Origin: Candidatus Sumerlaeota bacterium
GTDB taxonomy: Bacteria; Sumerlaeota; Sumerlaeia; MVZB01; JAJFLK01
Direction of reading: 5' to 3'
Length of the DNA: 13,785 nucleotides
Assembly (NCBI GenBank): GCA_021772735.1
Contig: JAJFLK010000550.1
Span: 1-13,785 of the forward strand
Of the stretch, positions 13,672-13,785 are shown piece by piece. Under the pieces are notes generated by a model. The model saw only the letters and a list, made by a program, of their open reading frames with translations, did not search any database and was not told the DNA's origin. The position numbers and the translations under genes are program-made. Position 1 is the stretch's first letter. Each line of letters opens with the position of its first letter.

Positions 13672-13713
13672 CGATCTTCCTCATTTGCCGACGCCAGAGT
13701 AAGTCCCCCCGCA

Positions 13714-13785
13714 ATGAAATCTGACTCTCAGGCGCTCCCGGCTCTACAGTCGAGGCGGGATTCGAAGGGCGCCCTTGCCGAAGAA
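13714..13785 (+). CDS. Possible start of a further gene, cut by the window edge
   Basis: From the ATG at 13714 the frame stays open for 24 codons to the end of the window, beginning Met-Lys-Ser-Asp-Ser-Gln and continuing with polar residues. The preceding bases (AGAGTAAGTCCCCCCGCA) hold no strong ribosome-binding site. An open frame of this length is expected by chance in GC-rich DNA, so this is a tentative call. The location after a hairpin-rich gap and on the same strand as the six upstream genes is its main support. No family can be assigned. Confidence 0.25.
   Translation, partial: MKSDSQALPALQSRRDSKGALAEE

Larger units (their letters stand above)
13430..13713. other. Intergenic region without a recognised gene
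   Basis: These 284 bases hold the three hairpins described separately and no convincing coding sequence. The open frames that cross it on both strands are Arg/Ser-rich, have no recognisable motif, and extend as shadows from the 3' end of the GT39 gene. The 8-base ATGGCGCG that starts the first hairpin recurs at 13573-13580. Confidence 0.5.

Overview
The window is protein-coding DNA from a GC-rich bacterium (roughly 60% GC by eye, not computed). Two genes carry lipoprotein signal peptides and three encode membrane transferases of the type that use polyprenyl-phosphate sugars. This points to a diderm (Gram-negative type) cell, but I cannot name the phylum from sequence alone. There is no tRNA, rRNA, CRISPR array, transposase or phage gene that I can recognise, so it looks like a chromosomal cell-envelope or glycan locus rather than a mobile element.

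Layout. On the minus strand at 128-1645 lies a two-domain cytoplasmic enzyme, a family 2 glycosyltransferase fused to a SAM-dependent methyltransferase. A 259-base divergent intergenic region separates it from a plus-strand series of six genes. These are two paralogous lipoproteins with an AlgX/AlgJ-like SGNH acyltransferase/esterase domain and a C-terminal beta-sandwich (1905-3866 and 3957-5837); an ArnT-like (GT39/PMT_2) membrane glycosyltransferase (5968-7890); a 2-oxoglutarate/Fe(II) oxygenase (8016-8834); and two further ArnT-like transferases (8973-11393 and 11417-13429). The last 356 bases hold a series of hairpins and possibly the first codons of another gene at the right edge.

How the genes may work together (inference). 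The cytoplasmic GT2-methyltransferase would make or methylate a glycan or lipid-linked sugar. The three ArnT-like proteins would move sugars from polyprenyl-phosphate carriers onto an acceptor at the outer face of the inner membrane. The two lipoproteins would add or remove O-acyl groups on the exported glycan, and the oxygenase would hydroxylate a sugar, lipid or peptide precursor. No MBOAT acyl-donor protein, polymerase, flippase or export channel is inside the window, so the pathway must extend beyond it.

The most notable points are these. The catalytic Asp of the D-x-H motif is replaced by Asn in the first SGNH lipoprotein but kept in the second. Both lipoprotein genes have promoter-like hexamers placed so that their mRNAs would be leaderless. 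The middle GT39 paralogue carries a tandem duplication of its periplasmic domain. Palindromic GTCCGGAC elements cluster at the promoter of the second lipoprotein.
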